A DNA stretch of 33,949 bases from an uncultured Granulosicoccaceae bacterium (lineage in GTDB: Bacteria; Pseudomonadota; Gammaproteobacteria; Granulosicoccales; Granulosicoccaceae): positions 1 to 33,949 of the forward strand of contig CAKZVB010000122.1 in assembly GCA_937922015.1 (NCBI GenBank). Reading direction: 5' to 3'. Positions 1-8,222 of this stretch are shown here, in pieces (the stretch's first letter is position 1; each line of letters opens with the position of its first letter). Under the pieces are notes generated by a model. That model was not told where the DNA came from, ran no database searches, and saw nothing but the letters and a program-made list of their open reading frames with translations. The translations under genes were made by a program, and so were the position numbers.

Positions 1-1701
1 TGTCGTGTAGTCACCGAAAGCCGACGTGGTGACCGGCAGTTCGGTTGATTGAAGCGAATTGTAGCTGACGTTCATCAACGATAACGTCACACTGGTATAT
101 GCGGCAGCTGAATTACGCTTTGCCCGGCAGTTCATGCTATAGCTGTCACCGGCATTGACATTAAATTCCTGATACATGCAACCGCCATCTCTGACAGACA
201 GTGCTGCCGCGCCACCATCAGCATCGGCGACTACAGTCGAAAGCTCCGGGGCTGCACATGAATTCCAGTTTGTAAGTCCCGATTCAAAATCACCATTGAC
301 AACCAGATTGGCTCCCGGATCAGTTCCCGTATCCGGATCGTCAATTTCACCGGCAACCATCAAACAAGTGTCGAACTGGGTCTGATCTTCGCTGTACAGC
401 AGCGCCATCGCATACGCCGTGCCGGCAGGCGCTGTGGCCGTGGCGCTATAGGCTGAATAGTCCCCGGCTGCAATCGGCCTGACCTGCGATGCCAGTGAAT
501 TGTAATCGGCATCCAGAAAACCGAATTCCATAATCGTCCAGAGACTGCCGCTTCTCTTAGCCTGACACGACAGCGAATATTGTTGACCAGTGGTCGCTGC
601 AACCTCCTGATACAAACAACCACCACCGGAAATACTCAACGCCTGATCACCCTCATGTGGTGCCGTAGTGACCAGTGCAGTATTGGCAGCAGAAGCACAG
701 TCACTCCATCCGGTCAGAGTCGCCGCATCAAAGCCGCCATTAACCAACAGATTATCCGGGTCAGTGCCCGGGTCCGGATCGGGGTCCGGATCAGGGTCTG
801 GACCTGGCGGTGTACCACTAGACACCACTTCAACCCGCGGACCTGATGCATGCCATACACTTGAGCCTTCACTAGACGCATGCGGCAGATGAGAAACGTA
901 CCACATCACGATGTCTTCACCGTCTATGTTCTGCGGCGGCTGCATATAGTTGGCGCCGATTTCACCGCGAGCACCCAAACGCCAGCGACCCACCTGAGCC
1001 GCATTGTAAAGACGACCTGCTGCATCCCACTTTGAAAAATTGTCAGGAGCGCCATCGTCGCTTGAAGGAACAAGACGCACACTGTCTCCGCTGACGGTAT
1101 CTTCAATGGTCCAAAAGGCGGTGTCTGAAGTCAGATCGTTAAACTCAACTGCCTGAGGATCATCGTCACCACGCAGGATTCGATCATTTTCACGATCACC
1201 GATATCGAAATCAAACATCCAGTGTGCGTGGTGGCGGTGATTTACCCGGCATTGCAGACCACGACTGTAGACTCGTGAGTCCATATAGCCATTAGCTGAA
1301 AAGTAATAGGTCTGATAGATCTGATACTCGCCTATCTGCCAGTTACCCCCTACTTCCAGCATTTCTTCACCATTCTGGGTAAATGTCCTGGTGCAAACAG
1401 ACTGATTGTTACAAGCGCTGTTCGGAGCCCCCTGCGCCACCGACAATCGGGAACTCGACATAATATCTGCATAGGGCCCGCAGATGTCATTGTCATATTC
1501 CACACGCATAACCGGCATGCTGACTTTATCCAGGATGCGCTTACCATTGTAATCTACATCGGTAAGCACCAGCCCAGATGAATTTGAATTAGTACTGTAG
1601 TCAAAGCTCCAGCCTTGCCAGTCGATATCCGCCCCATTGGCACTGACAGTCCAAAGCAAAGAAGAAAACAGCAGCGCACCTTTCATTGTTTTAACAGTCA
1701 T
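1..1701 (-). CDS. Compact copper amine oxidase-like protein with C-terminal repeats (partial, 3' end off window)
   Basis: The frame is open from the ATG at 1701 to the left edge: 567 codons with no stop. A signal peptide (residues 1-24) precedes a domain that resembles the catalytic domain of copper/TPQ amine oxidases, which deaminate primary amines to aldehyde, ammonia and H2O2. Seen: a GLVLTDVDY segment (43-51), a candidate catalytic-base Asp79, a candidate TPQ-precursor Tyr126 in IGEYQI, an HxH copper pair (His155, His157), and DIVMW followed by SHLPH with His274 as third copper ligand. An Asp-Pro linker (about 300-316) leads to two Cys-containing jelly-roll-like repeats starting near 317 and 465. 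The spacing between catalytic residues is much shorter than in classical enzymes, and the usual N2/N3 domains are absent. The start overlaps the stop of the upstream lipoprotein gene (ATGA). Family assignment is by eye. Activity is inferred. Confidence 0.62.
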   Translation of the reverse strand, partial: MTVKTMKGALLFSSLLWTVSANGADIDWQGWSFDYSTNSNSSGLVLTDVDYNGKRILDKVSMPVMRVEYDNDICGPYADIMSSSRLSVAQGAPNSACNNQSVCTRTFTQNGEEMLEVGGNWQIGEYQIYQTYYFSANGYMDSRVYSRGLQCRVNHRHHAHWMFDFDIGDRENDRILRGDDDPQAVEFNDLTSDTAFWTIEDTVSGDSVRLVPSSDDGAPDNFSKWDAAGRLYNAAQVGRWRLGARGEIGANYMQPPQNIDGEDIVMWYVSHLPHASSEGSSVWHASGPRVEVVSSGTPPGPDPDPDPDPDPGTDPDNLLVNGGFDAATLTGWSDCASAANTALVTTAPHEGDQALSISGGGCLYQEVAATTGQQYSLSCQAKRSGSLWTIMEFGFLDADYNSLASQVRPIAAGDYSAYSATATAPAGTAYAMALLYSEDQTQFDTCLMVAGEIDDPDTGTDPGANLVVNGDFESGLTNWNSCAAPELSTVVADADGGAAALSVRDGGCMYQEFNVNAGDSYSMNCRAKRNSAAAYTSVTLSLMNVSYNSLQSTELPVTTSAFGDYTT

Positions 1702-2405
1702 TTTATCAACCCACTATCACTGACGGTTTCAGAACTTAGATTCACCAAAGCGCTGTAGACAGGTAATTCACCATCCCCCGCGCCAAATGTGACGTACATA
1801 ACCCGCTGAGGATAATACTGTTGATCTAAATCTGTAGACTCACTCGCCGGAGGAAATGCAAGCATCGCTGTACCTGTTAAGCCAGCCACTTCAAAGCCGG
1901 CAGCTGTTAGCGCACTGCCGCCTAATTCGATGGCTGTGGTTACCTCAGTGGCGTGCTCTGTTGGCTGAAACGATGCGGCCGCAAACGACTCATGAGAGAC
2001 CTCACCGTTTCGACTTAAAAACACGTCTACGGTTTCATTGTGTGTGTAGCTGTAGAATAGAAAGTTGGCGGTTATGTCACTCTTGTTGTCACCCAGACTG
2101 CCATCAAATTCAATATAGTCAGCACCGAGTGCTGCTCTGATATTAGGATTGTTCATCACAACACCGCGGGCGGCATCAATGACACTGGCCATGGCACCGT
2201 CTTTAGCTCTGGCAGGCAGGGTTTGCTCATTGCTCATCCCGAGTGGCTGTGGAGGCCACACACCTTGCTCGACGTCGGTGTGGGCTGTGTGATCGCCCTG
2301 ATTCGGCAGACCGTCAACAACATTCACACCGCTATTGTCACTACATCCACTACTTACTATTAAGGGCAGTGCAATAAACACCGCACTCCAGGTACTCTGT
2401 CGCAT
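1698..2405 (-). CDS. Lipoprotein, possible amine-oxidase N-domain partner
   Basis: A 235-residue lipoprotein. The ATG at 2405 is chosen because GAGG lies just upstream and the product then starts with a lipoprotein signal peptide (lipobox SSGC, Cys21). A longer open frame to 2555 would bury that signal. The mature part contains an alpha/beta stretch (VIDAARGVV, then a block ending in SALVNLSSETVSDSGLI). That last block looks like the strand ending 'A.VDL....V' of the N3 domain of copper amine oxidases, a region missing from the downstream oxidase-like protein. The two genes overlap by 4 nt and are surely co-translated. I infer that it docks or completes the oxidase at the membrane. The family itself is not recognised with certainty. 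Confidence 0.6.
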   Translation of the reverse strand: MRQSTWSAVFIALPLIVSSGCSDNSGVNVVDGLPNQGDHTAHTDVEQGVWPPQPLGMSNEQTLPARAKDGAMASVIDAARGVVMNNPNIRAALGADYIEFDGSLGDNKSDITANFLFYSYTHNETVDVFLSRNGEVSHESFAAASFQPTEHATEVTTAIELGGSALTAAGFEVAGLTGTAMLAFPPASESTDLDQQYYPQRVMYVTFGAGDGELPVYSALVNLSSETVSDSGLIK

Positions 2406-2571
2406 CGTAACCTCATTCTTTGAAAAGCTGCTCAGGTTGTTAAACCGCAGAGCCGGTTTTCGATTCCTGCAATTTGCATACCTCTGGAATTTTTTGTAAG
2501 AAAACGCGTCAGAAAAATGTCTTTTGTCGCCTATACTAATCTGTACACCCGACAACCCGAGCGCGATATTG

Positions 2572-2832
2572 ATGGAGTATGTTCAACAAACCGCCACGAA
2601 CAGGACTGTTCAGATCAACGATTTTCGATTTGAGATTGAAAATGACTGCAACGCCGACCCTCTGACAGGAATAGGCGTGTGGGTGTTTTTTAGAGGAGAA
2701 CCATGTAGTGATGACAATGGTCATCAGTATCGTTTCTTTCTTCCCTTAGGCGTAAAGGAATCGACGGTATCCGATGTTTGCAGAGCTTTTACACTTGCAA
2801 CGCATTGCGAGAGTTATCGGTTTGCCGCCTGA
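2572..2832 (+). CDS. Small hypothetical protein (86 aa)
   Basis: An ATG at 2572 opens a frame of 86 residues. An in-frame TTG at 2524 would lengthen it, but no better ribosome site is seen there. The product is acidic and probably cytosolic, with four Cys (in NDCNADP, EPCSDD, DVCRAF, THCES) and an aromatic-rich centre (GVWVFFRGE, HQYRFFLPLG). There is no signal peptide or membrane segment, and I do not recognise the family. It is divergent from the lipoprotein/amine-oxidase pair, with 166 bp between starts. Amino acid composition is protein-like, but the ribosome-binding site is poor, so the call is moderate. Confidence 0.45.
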   Translation: MEYVQQTATNRTVQINDFRFEIENDCNADPLTGIGVWVFFRGEPCSDDNGHQYRFFLPLGVKESTVSDVCRAFTLATHCESYRFAA

Positions 2833-3172
2833 TCAGTATCAAAGCTTACCGGCAGGCTTTTACGGCCGCAAGAGAAAACCCGCCGATTAGGCAGAACACA
2901 CATCCCTGTGTTCTCATGCACTGCGCACACGGTGTTATTTTTATTATGATATGCGATGGCCTGTTGCTGTAACAATGAATTGCAAATGCCATGCACAAGC
3001 GCGGATGTTTTTTCCAAGGTAGCAACAAGAAACCTGCGGTAACTAACAGACTTGAATAAAACATCAGCGATGTTTACAAGATCTGCCCGATCATCGCAGA
3101 CTTTCGCACAGCAGTTTTCAATTAACGACGAGCGACGATGTGAATTCACCTCGCTCGTCCCGGCGCTATGCT
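2833..3172. other. Intergenic stretch, no convincing gene
   Basis: About 340 bases lie between the small hypothetical gene and the 3' end of gabD. A minus-strand open frame (2814-3191) crosses it but overlaps gabD, has no ribosome site and reads like non-coding sequence (Cys/His/Arg-rich). The only structure noted is the hairpin at 3128-3158. Confidence 0.5.
3128..3158 (-). terminator. Hairpin downstream of gabD
   Basis: An 8-bp perfect inverted repeat, ACGAGCGA / TCGCTCGT, encloses a second 10-bp palindrome, GTGAATTCAC (3140-3149). It lies 15 nt after the gabD stop in the direction of gabD transcription. No T-run follows, so it is not a textbook intrinsic terminator. It may stabilise the mRNA 3' end. 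Confidence 0.35.
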
Positions 3173-4645
3173 CTACCCCACACCCATACATACGTACTTC
3201 ATCTCAAGGTAATCGTCGACCCCGTAATGAGATCCCTCTCGACCCTGGCCTGACTGCTTAACGCCACCGAATGGTGCAACCTCTGTTGAGATTAAACCGG
3301 TATTCACACCGACAATACCGTATTCAAGTGCCTCGGTTACCTTCCATACCCGGCCCAGATCGCGAGCATAAAAATACGCGGCCAGACCAAAGATAGTATC
3401 GTTAGCCTGCTGTATAACATCGTCAACACTTTCAAAACTGAAAATCGGTGCCAGGGGACCAAACGTTTCTTCAGTAGCGACTTTCATGTCACGAGTGACC
3501 CCGCTGACAATAGTCGGTTCGAAAAATGTGTGACCCAACTCATGTCGCTTACCGCCAGTCACTACCGTGGCCCCTTTATCTATTGCATCTTTAATATGCT
3601 CCTCCACTTTGACAACAGCTTGCTCATCTATCAGCGGCCCTGCGACCACGCCGTCGTCAAAGCCATTGCCTACACTCATGTTGCGCACGGCAGTGGTGAG
3701 CTTTTCAACAAACACATCATGGACTCCGGCCTGAACGTAAATTCGATTGGCACAAACGCAGGTTTGTCCGTTGTTGCGGTATTTGGAAATCATGGCGCCT
3801 TCAACAGCGGCATCGACATCTGCATCGTCAAACACTATAAACGGCGCGTTTCCACCGAGCTCCATGGAAGTCTTCATGACGTTATCAGCGCATTGCCGCA
3901 TCAGAATACGTCCCACCTCGGTTGACCCTGTAAAGGTGAGTTTTCGGACCTTTTGATTACTACAAAATTCTTTGCCCAGCGCTGATGATGACGTCGACGG
4001 CAGAATGGATAACAACCCGCCAGGTACCCCTGCACGCTCGGCAAGTACCCCCATTGAAAGCGCTGACAGCGGCGTTTCCGACGCAGGTCTGGCGACAAAC
4101 GCACAGCCTACCGCTAGTGCCGGCGCTACTTTACGGGCGATCATGGCGTTGGGGAAATTCCACGGTGTAATAGAAGCAACAACACCGACCGGTTGCTTCA
4201 TGACCATAATGCGTTTGTCGGGCTGGTGACCGGGTATCAGATCACCGTAGACACGCTTGGCTTCCTCCGCAAACCATTCGATAAAACTGGCGCCATAGAG
4301 AATTTCACCACGCGCTTCAGCAAATGGCTTACCCATTTCCGCTGTGAGAATAGCTGCCAGATCATCTGCATGCTCCACCATCATGTCGTTCCATACGCGC
4401 AAAACCGCCGCGCGCTCTTTGCCGGTCTTCGCCGCCCAGAGTTTTTGCGCCGCATACGCAGCATCAATAGCCGCCCGCGTCTCTTCAAGCCCGATATCAG
4501 GTAGCTCGGCTATGACCTCGCCGGTAGCGGGGTCGTTCACAGCAAAGGTTTTACCGCTGCTGGATTTGTCCTGCCAGACTCCCGCCACCAGAGCTCGCTG
4601 GCACAGAAGTTCTTTGTCAGCCAATCGATCAATTAGTTTTGTCAT
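3173..4645 (-). CDS. gabD: Succinate-semialdehyde dehydrogenase (NAD(P)+)
   Basis: This 490-residue aldehyde dehydrogenase oxidises succinate semialdehyde to succinate in the cytosol, the last step of GABA/putrescine breakdown. Seen: the Rossmann-linked ITPWNFP block (159-165), FTGSTEVG (238-245), general-base Glu262 in ELGGN, catalytic Cys296 in GQTCVCANR with a second Cys298, and the GabD-specific tail (NTGLISTEVAPFGGVKQSG, then GREGS..GVDDYLEMKYV). Length matches GabD. The end matches GabD better than PuuC. One oddity is Arg186 where most relatives have the cofactor-binding Lys (ARPASETP instead of KPA). It has a good ATG with an AAAGAG site just upstream. It lies divergent from puuA/puuB, which fits a shared polyamine pathway. 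The specific cofactor cannot be told from sequence. Confidence 0.9.
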   Translation of the reverse strand: MTKLIDRLADKELLCQRALVAGVWQDKSSSGKTFAVNDPATGEVIAELPDIGLEETRAAIDAAYAAQKLWAAKTGKERAAVLRVWNDMMVEHADDLAAILTAEMGKPFAEARGEILYGASFIEWFAEEAKRVYGDLIPGHQPDKRIMVMKQPVGVVASITPWNFPNAMIARKVAPALAVGCAFVARPASETPLSALSMGVLAERAGVPGGLLSILPSTSSSALGKEFCSNQKVRKLTFTGSTEVGRILMRQCADNVMKTSMELGGNAPFIVFDDADVDAAVEGAMISKYRNNGQTCVCANRIYVQAGVHDVFVEKLTTAVRNMSVGNGFDDGVVAGPLIDEQAVVKVEEHIKDAIDKGATVVTGGKRHELGHTFFEPTIVSGVTRDMKVATEETFGPLAPIFSFESVDDVIQQANDTIFGLAAYFYARDLGRVWKVTEALEYGIVGVNTGLISTEVAPFGGVKQSGQGREGSHYGVDDYLEMKYVCMGVG

Positions 4646-5290
4646 GTTTTCTCTTTAGTAAATGTAACGGAACGAGCAACGTCCTGAAGAAGCAGACAAA
4701 TACTCTCACCAGGTCGTTAAGTTATTGTATTAAAAGCCAATCGCATCGAACACTCGTGGCACGGCTGGCACCGCAGTAAGCAAACATCGACTCTTTGCAA
4801 GATAATCAACCGTTTGCGGCTGTATTCTAGCAAACAAACGCGCCAGGGCTTTTCCGCCGTCGCCATTGCTGTGTGCAATGTCGGTTCTAATATCCCGGCT
4901 GCAATTGCGGCGACAGGAAACAAAGCACAGGTATTCCAACTGCAACGCTGTTCAGCGGCACTACTGACCAATCTAACGACAAATCTTCCCATTTGTGGAA
5001 CGCGTTCGCCCGGGCATCCACAAGGTCGGCAGCAACGTACACAATGAATGTGGCAGCTGCCGACAACAGAAAAACTCTCTGCTGTGATAATATTGAACGT
5101 ATCGCACTCAGTCCAATCTTTAGCGCCAGCTACACTCTAACAAAGGCAAAAACACAACTTGCAAACGCGATGCGAGTAAAAATGTATAGTTACATGGTAC
5201 ATAGAAGTTTAAGAATGAAGCATAAATGATCATTTTAAATACTGACTCAATATCGGCTTCTACCGTTGGTTCCCACAAAAGACAACAACC
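4646..5290. other. Long divergent intergenic region between gabD and puuA
   Basis: About 645 bases separate the two divergent starts. Open frames here on both strands (for example 4717-4992 minus, 4814-5047 plus) lack ribosome sites and family features, so I call none. The region should hold the promoters of both gabD and puuA. The plus-proximal 150 bases are AT-rich and carry a perfect 12-bp palindrome at 5224-5235. Confidence 0.5.
5224..5235. promoter_or_regulatory. Perfect 12-bp palindrome upstream of puuA
   Basis: AAATGATCATTT is fully self-complementary and lies 55 bases before the puuA ATG in AT-rich sequence. Its place and symmetry suit a repressor operator for polyamine genes. The binding protein is unknown, and no -35/-10 pair could be fixed with confidence. 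Confidence 0.3.
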
Positions 5291-6664
5291 ATGAGCAATG
5301 ACAACCTCGCCGAGCTGATTGCACAGTTACCCAGGGCATTTCGGCAATACCAGGGAAGCCGCAAACTGGAAGAAGTCGAGTGTATTGTGCCCGACTTTGT
5401 CGGTATGTCCCGCGGAAAATCAATGCAAGTGGCAAAATGGATTCAAGGGGCATCATCGTTTCTGCCAACCTCTATTTTTTACCAGACCATTACCGGCAAC
5501 TACGTTGACATTGACATAAAGGACCAGTGGATCGAATCTGACATGGTCTTACAGCCAGACCTGTCAACCGCGTGCGCGGTCCCCTGGGTTGACGAAGTCA
5601 CGGTACAGATTATCAATGATCTCGAAAACCGGGATGGCCAGCCAATTGCCCTGGCACCACGCAATGTGCTGCGTAAGGTGCTGGACCTGTACACAGCCCG
5701 GGGCTGGAGACCGGTGGTCGCACCCGAACTGGAATTCTATCTGACTCAGCCCAATATAGACCCGCACGACCCTATCCTTCCACCAATTGGCCGCTCGGGT
5801 CGACGCGGTGCATCACGACAACCCTACTCAATGGTCGCGGTTGACGAATTCGGCGCTGTGATTGACACCATCTACGACTACGCCGAAGCACAGGGTATAG
5901 AATTAGATACCATTATTCAGGAAGGCGGCGCCGGACAGGTTGAAATTAATCTAAGGCATGGCGATGCTCTGCAACTGGCAGATACCGTGTTCTACTTTAA
6001 GAGATCAATAAGAGAAGCTGCGCTGGCCAATCAAAAGTTTGCCACTTTTATGGCCAAGCCCATGAGTGACCAGCCAGGTAGTGCCATGCATATTCACCAG
6101 AGCATCGTTGACATCAGAACAGGTGAAAACATATTTTCAAACCCGGACGGCACGGCAACTGACGCGTTTTTGAATTACATCGGCGGCACTCAAAAACACC
6201 TGCGCTCGGCTGTGCCGCTGTTTGCACCTTACGTAAATTCCTACCGCCGTTTCAAAGGTGGTGGCAGTGCACCCACCAATATAGAATGGGCTGAAGACAA
6301 CCGTACCACCGGTCTGCGTATCCCTATCTCTCCGCCAACTGCACGTCGGGTTGAAAATCGTATAATCGGCATGGATTGCAACCCCTATCTGGCAATCGCC
6401 TCAAGCCTGGCTTGTGGCTATCTGGGACTTATCAATAAAATCAACCCGAAGCCGGCCAAGGCAGGTGAAGCATTTGAAGATTCCGCGCTGCTGCCAAGAC
6501 ACCTCGACGATGCACTGGAAAAATTCGAAACGGCAACCGAACTTCGCAACGTGCTAGGTGAAGAGTTTTGCTTAACCTACGAAGCAATAAAGCAGGCAGA
6601 ACTGGACGAGTTTCATACCGAGGTATCCACCTGGGAGCGAGAGCACCTGATGGTTAATGTATAG
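5291..6664 (+). CDS. puuA: Gamma-glutamylputrescine synthetase (glutamine synthetase family)
   Basis: A 457-residue enzyme of the glutamine synthetase fold that ligates glutamate to putrescine or another amine using ATP, opening the gamma-glutamylated polyamine route. Seen: the N-terminal beta-grasp half (1-110), metal/substrate motif ELEFY (146-150), GGAGQVEINL (212-221) with metal Glu218, SAMHIHQS (264-271), the NRTTGLRIP arginine segment (337-345) and RRVENRI (352-358). Length and the PPTARRVENR region fit the PuuA/GlnA-like group, not true GlnA (about 470 aa, with adenylylation loop). The ribosome site is weak (AAAAGACAACAACC before ATG). puuB follows after 19 bases. Substrate may be an amine other than putrescine. 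Confidence 0.85.
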   Translation: MSNDNLAELIAQLPRAFRQYQGSRKLEEVECIVPDFVGMSRGKSMQVAKWIQGASSFLPTSIFYQTITGNYVDIDIKDQWIESDMVLQPDLSTACAVPWVDEVTVQIINDLENRDGQPIALAPRNVLRKVLDLYTARGWRPVVAPELEFYLTQPNIDPHDPILPPIGRSGRRGASRQPYSMVAVDEFGAVIDTIYDYAEAQGIELDTIIQEGGAGQVEINLRHGDALQLADTVFYFKRSIREAALANQKFATFMAKPMSDQPGSAMHIHQSIVDIRTGENIFSNPDGTATDAFLNYIGGTQKHLRSAVPLFAPYVNSYRRFKGGGSAPTNIEWAEDNRTTGLRIPISPPTARRVENRIIGMDCNPYLAIASSLACGYLGLINKINPKPAKAGEAFEDSALLPRHLDDALEKFETATELRNVLGEEFCLTYEAIKQAELDEFHTEVSTWEREHLMVNV

Positions 6665-6683
6665 CGCCGGTTAAAATCAATTC

Positions 6684-7994
6684 ATGACCTCCCTCGATAT
6701 ACTTACCGCCAACGACAGCATTGGACAGTACCCGCAGTCGTATTACGCCGCAACCGCCAACCAACACACGTCACACAAGCCTGCAACCGGTGACATCAGC
6801 TGCGATGTCTGCGTCGTCGGCGGCGGCTTTACCGGACTGTCTGCAGCACTCCATCTTGCAGAAATGGGATATGACGTTGTGCTACTGGATGCCAATCGGG
6901 TTGGCTGGGGCGCATCGGGTCGCAACGGTGGTCAGGTGGGCTCGGGTCAGCGACTCGATCAGGATGAGCTTGAAAAGCTTGTGGGCCTCAATCACGCGAG
7001 AGAGCTTTGGGATTTAGCACGACAATCACAGTTACTGGTAAAAAATTTAATAGACAAACACAATATTCAATGTGACTACACACCCGGCATTATTCACGCA
7101 GATCATCGACGCCGGTTTGTGAAGCACCATCACGACTACGCGAACAAGCTAATCAACGAATACGACTACAAACTTATATCACCGTTATCCAAAGCCGAAA
7201 TTCAACACGAGACTGGTTCAATCTCATACCATGGCGGAACTCTGGACATGGGCGGCGCCCACCTGCATCCACTAAATTACTGCCTGGGACTGGCCAACGC
7301 GGCAAAGTTCGCTGGCGTACGCGTGTTTGAACAATCACGAGTCACCTCAATCAAGGAGTCTGAACCCGCCGTACTAACTACTGATAGCGCAACAGTCACC
7401 GCAAACTATGTGGTACTGGGCTGTAACGGTTATATGGGCAAGCTGCAAAAACAGATTGCCTCCAGTGTTATGCCGATCAACAATTTTATAATAGCGACTG
7501 AGCCTCTGCACAATTGCGGCATACAAAACCTGATTCGAAATAACTATGCAATAGCTGATTCAAGGTTTGTCGTAAATTACTACCGCAAGTCCAGCGACAA
7601 CAGACTCTTGTTTGGTGGCGGTGAAAACTACGGGTATCGGTTTCCCAAAAACATTGAGTCTGTGGTTAAAAAGCCAATGCTGGATATTTATCCCCAGTTG
7701 CGTAACACACGGATTGATTACGCCTGGGGAGGCACACTGGGAATCACCATGAACCGGATGCCGCACTTCAGTCGCCTGCGTGGCAACATATTATCGGCAG
7801 GCGGTTACTCCGGACACGGAGTCGCACTGGCGACACTGTCTGGCGCGATTATGGCCGATGCAATCAACGGACAAGCCACCGCCTTCGACATTATGAGTAG
7901 TGTTCCCGGCCCGAAATTTCCCGGTGGTAGTATGCTGCGATCACCATTGCTGGTGCTGGGCATGACCTGGTACGCACTGCGGGACCGTCTGTAA
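6684..7994 (+). CDS. puuB: Gamma-glutamylputrescine oxidase (FAD, DAO family)
   Basis: A 436-residue FAD-dependent oxidoreductase of the DAO fold. It would oxidise gamma-glutamylputrescine to the aldehyde with release of ammonia and H2O2. Seen: the FAD-binding GGGFTG (46-51), a following acidic residue at the end of strand 2 (LLDANR, 67-72), the GWGASGRNGGQ block (74-84) typical of PuuB-like oxidases, and a C-terminal GGYSGHGVALATL segment that closes the FAD site. It starts 19 bases after puuA and is certainly in the same transcript. No puuC, puuD or puuE is seen here, so the aldehyde and gamma-glutamyl-GABA steps must be encoded elsewhere or by gabD relatives. Confidence 0.82.
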   Translation: MTSLDILTANDSIGQYPQSYYAATANQHTSHKPATGDISCDVCVVGGGFTGLSAALHLAEMGYDVVLLDANRVGWGASGRNGGQVGSGQRLDQDELEKLVGLNHARELWDLARQSQLLVKNLIDKHNIQCDYTPGIIHADHRRRFVKHHHDYANKLINEYDYKLISPLSKAEIQHETGSISYHGGTLDMGGAHLHPLNYCLGLANAAKFAGVRVFEQSRVTSIKESEPAVLTTDSATVTANYVVLGCNGYMGKLQKQIASSVMPINNFIIATEPLHNCGIQNLIRNNYAIADSRFVVNYYRKSSDNRLLFGGGENYGYRFPKNIESVVKKPMLDIYPQLRNTRIDYAWGGTLGITMNRMPHFSRLRGNILSAGGYSGHGVALATLSGAIMADAINGQATAFDIMSSVPGPKFPGGSMLRSPLLVLGMTWYALRDRL

Positions 7995-8101
7995 CTCTTC
8001 CCCAAACAACCCGAACACGCCACTCCTCAATTCAGTGTACTGATGAGACCCGCATTAAGGTATCCGGAACATCAGACCTTTGCAAAAAACACAGAAATCC
8101 G

Positions 8102-8119
8102 CGCAATTAAACAATTGCG
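8102..8119. repeat. Inverted repeat upstream of the macroglobulin gene
   Basis: CGCAATT, a 4-base loop, then AATTGCG, 103 bases before the start of the large gene and followed by an A/T-rich run. It may be an operator or mRNA leader hairpin. It does not look like a terminator for puuB because an A-run, not a T-run, follows on the plus strand. Confidence 0.25.
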
Positions 8120-8222
8120 AAAAAATTTAACCCCTTTTCCCCACTAAATCCGATTAACATCACAAGGAGCTCGAATTAACGAAACATACCTCTGTCACTC
8201 CCTTACACGAGCAAGACAACCC

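Noticed and set aside
176-1547. Several short open frames on both strands under the amine-oxidase gene
   Set aside because: They lie inside a continuous minus-strand frame with a signal peptide and conserved catalytic motifs, and have no ribosome sites of their own.
1698-2555. Longer 285-residue form of the lipoprotein
   Set aside because: It would place 50 charged residues before the lipoprotein signal, and the ATG at 2405 has a proper ribosome site.
2814-3191. Minus-strand frame of 125 residues across the gabD 3' end
   Set aside because: It overlaps gabD, lacks a ribosome site and has a composition (Cys, His, Arg-rich) of non-coding sequence.
4717-5229. Overlapping open frames in the gabD-puuA gap
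   Set aside because: No ribosome site, no recognisable domain, and competing frames on both strands.
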